The notes beneath the pieces are model-generated. The model made no database searches, was not told where the DNA came from, and was given only the letters and a program-made list of their open reading frames with translations. A stretch of DNA of 5,629 bases from Phycisphaerales bacterium UBA7708. Lineage in GTDB: Bacteria; Planctomycetota; Phycisphaerae; Sedimentisphaerales; Anaerohalosphaeraceae. The stretch is taken from the NCBI GenBank assembly GCA_002482415.1, contig DLFY01000271.1, positions 242-5,870 on the forward strand, written 5' to 3'. Shown in pieces: positions 5,614 through 5,629 of this stretch. Each line of letters opens with the position of its first letter. Position 1 is the first letter of the stretch. The translations under genes and the position numbers were made by a program.

Positions 5614-5629
5614 TTCAATCAAGGGTAGA
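5610..5629 (+). CDS. Start of a gene running off the window
   Basis: An ATG overlapping the stop of the 47-codon ORF opens a frame reading MIQSRV before the window ends. A good ribosome site six bases upstream and the ATGA overlap support it as the second gene of the operon. Too little is visible to say anything about the product, which would be the main clue to what the adjacent sigma-54 activator controls. Confidence 0.5.

Noticed and set aside
5427..5618. A 63-codon frame on the - strand opposite the small ORF
   Set aside because: It starts with TTG without a good ribosome site, whereas the + strand has an ATGA junction and GGAAGG. Judged an antisense shadow.
1..5629. CRISPR array, insertion sequence, riboswitch
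   Set aside because: No regularly spaced repeats, transposase-like frame, terminal inverted repeats or recognisable riboswitch pattern were seen.

Overview
The window looks like chromosomal DNA of a planctomycete-like bacterium, tentatively the Phycisphaerae side. This is inferred from three things: a type I signal peptidase with a very large insert, a lone sigma-54 activator of a type I associate from memory with Planctomycetes and similar large-genome bacteria, and a tRNA gene without encoded CCA. No search was run, so the taxonomy is a guess. Base composition shifts along the window: the signal peptidase, transporter and activator genes are moderately GC-rich, while the two membrane-protein genes (2665-3777) and everything after 5283 are visibly AT-rich.

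Layout. (1) 2-1072 (+): 3' part of a type I signal peptidase gene, cut by the window edge just after the expected catalytic lysine. (2) 1081-2283 (-): an OFA-type major facilitator transporter, convergent with the peptidase gene and only 8 bases from it. (3) 2284-2463: divergent intergenic region with a promoter for the transporter and a strong sigma-70-type promoter for (4) tRNA-Leu(CAG), 2464-2549. (5) 2665-3153 and 3184-3777 (+): two unrecognised membrane-protein genes, 30 bases apart, probably one transcript. (6) 3795-5282 (-): a sigma-54-dependent activator with an intact AAA+ core including GAFTGA, an unusual all-helical N-terminal region and a C-terminal helix-turn-helix. (7) 5283-5629: an AT-rich control region followed on the + strand by a 47-codon ORF whose stop overlaps (ATGA) the start of another gene that runs off the window.

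The most interesting part is the right end. Between the activator and the divergent small-ORF operon the sequence holds, in order, a cluster of inverted repeats built round TTGC, a perfect match to the enterobacterial IHF consensus, and a -24/-12-like element with a perfect TGGCAC half but an imperfect -12 half (TTGA for TTGC). That is the order of parts in a classical enhancer-dependent promoter. The reading I favour is that the activator controls the divergent operon. The operon product is outside the window, so its function cannot be named.
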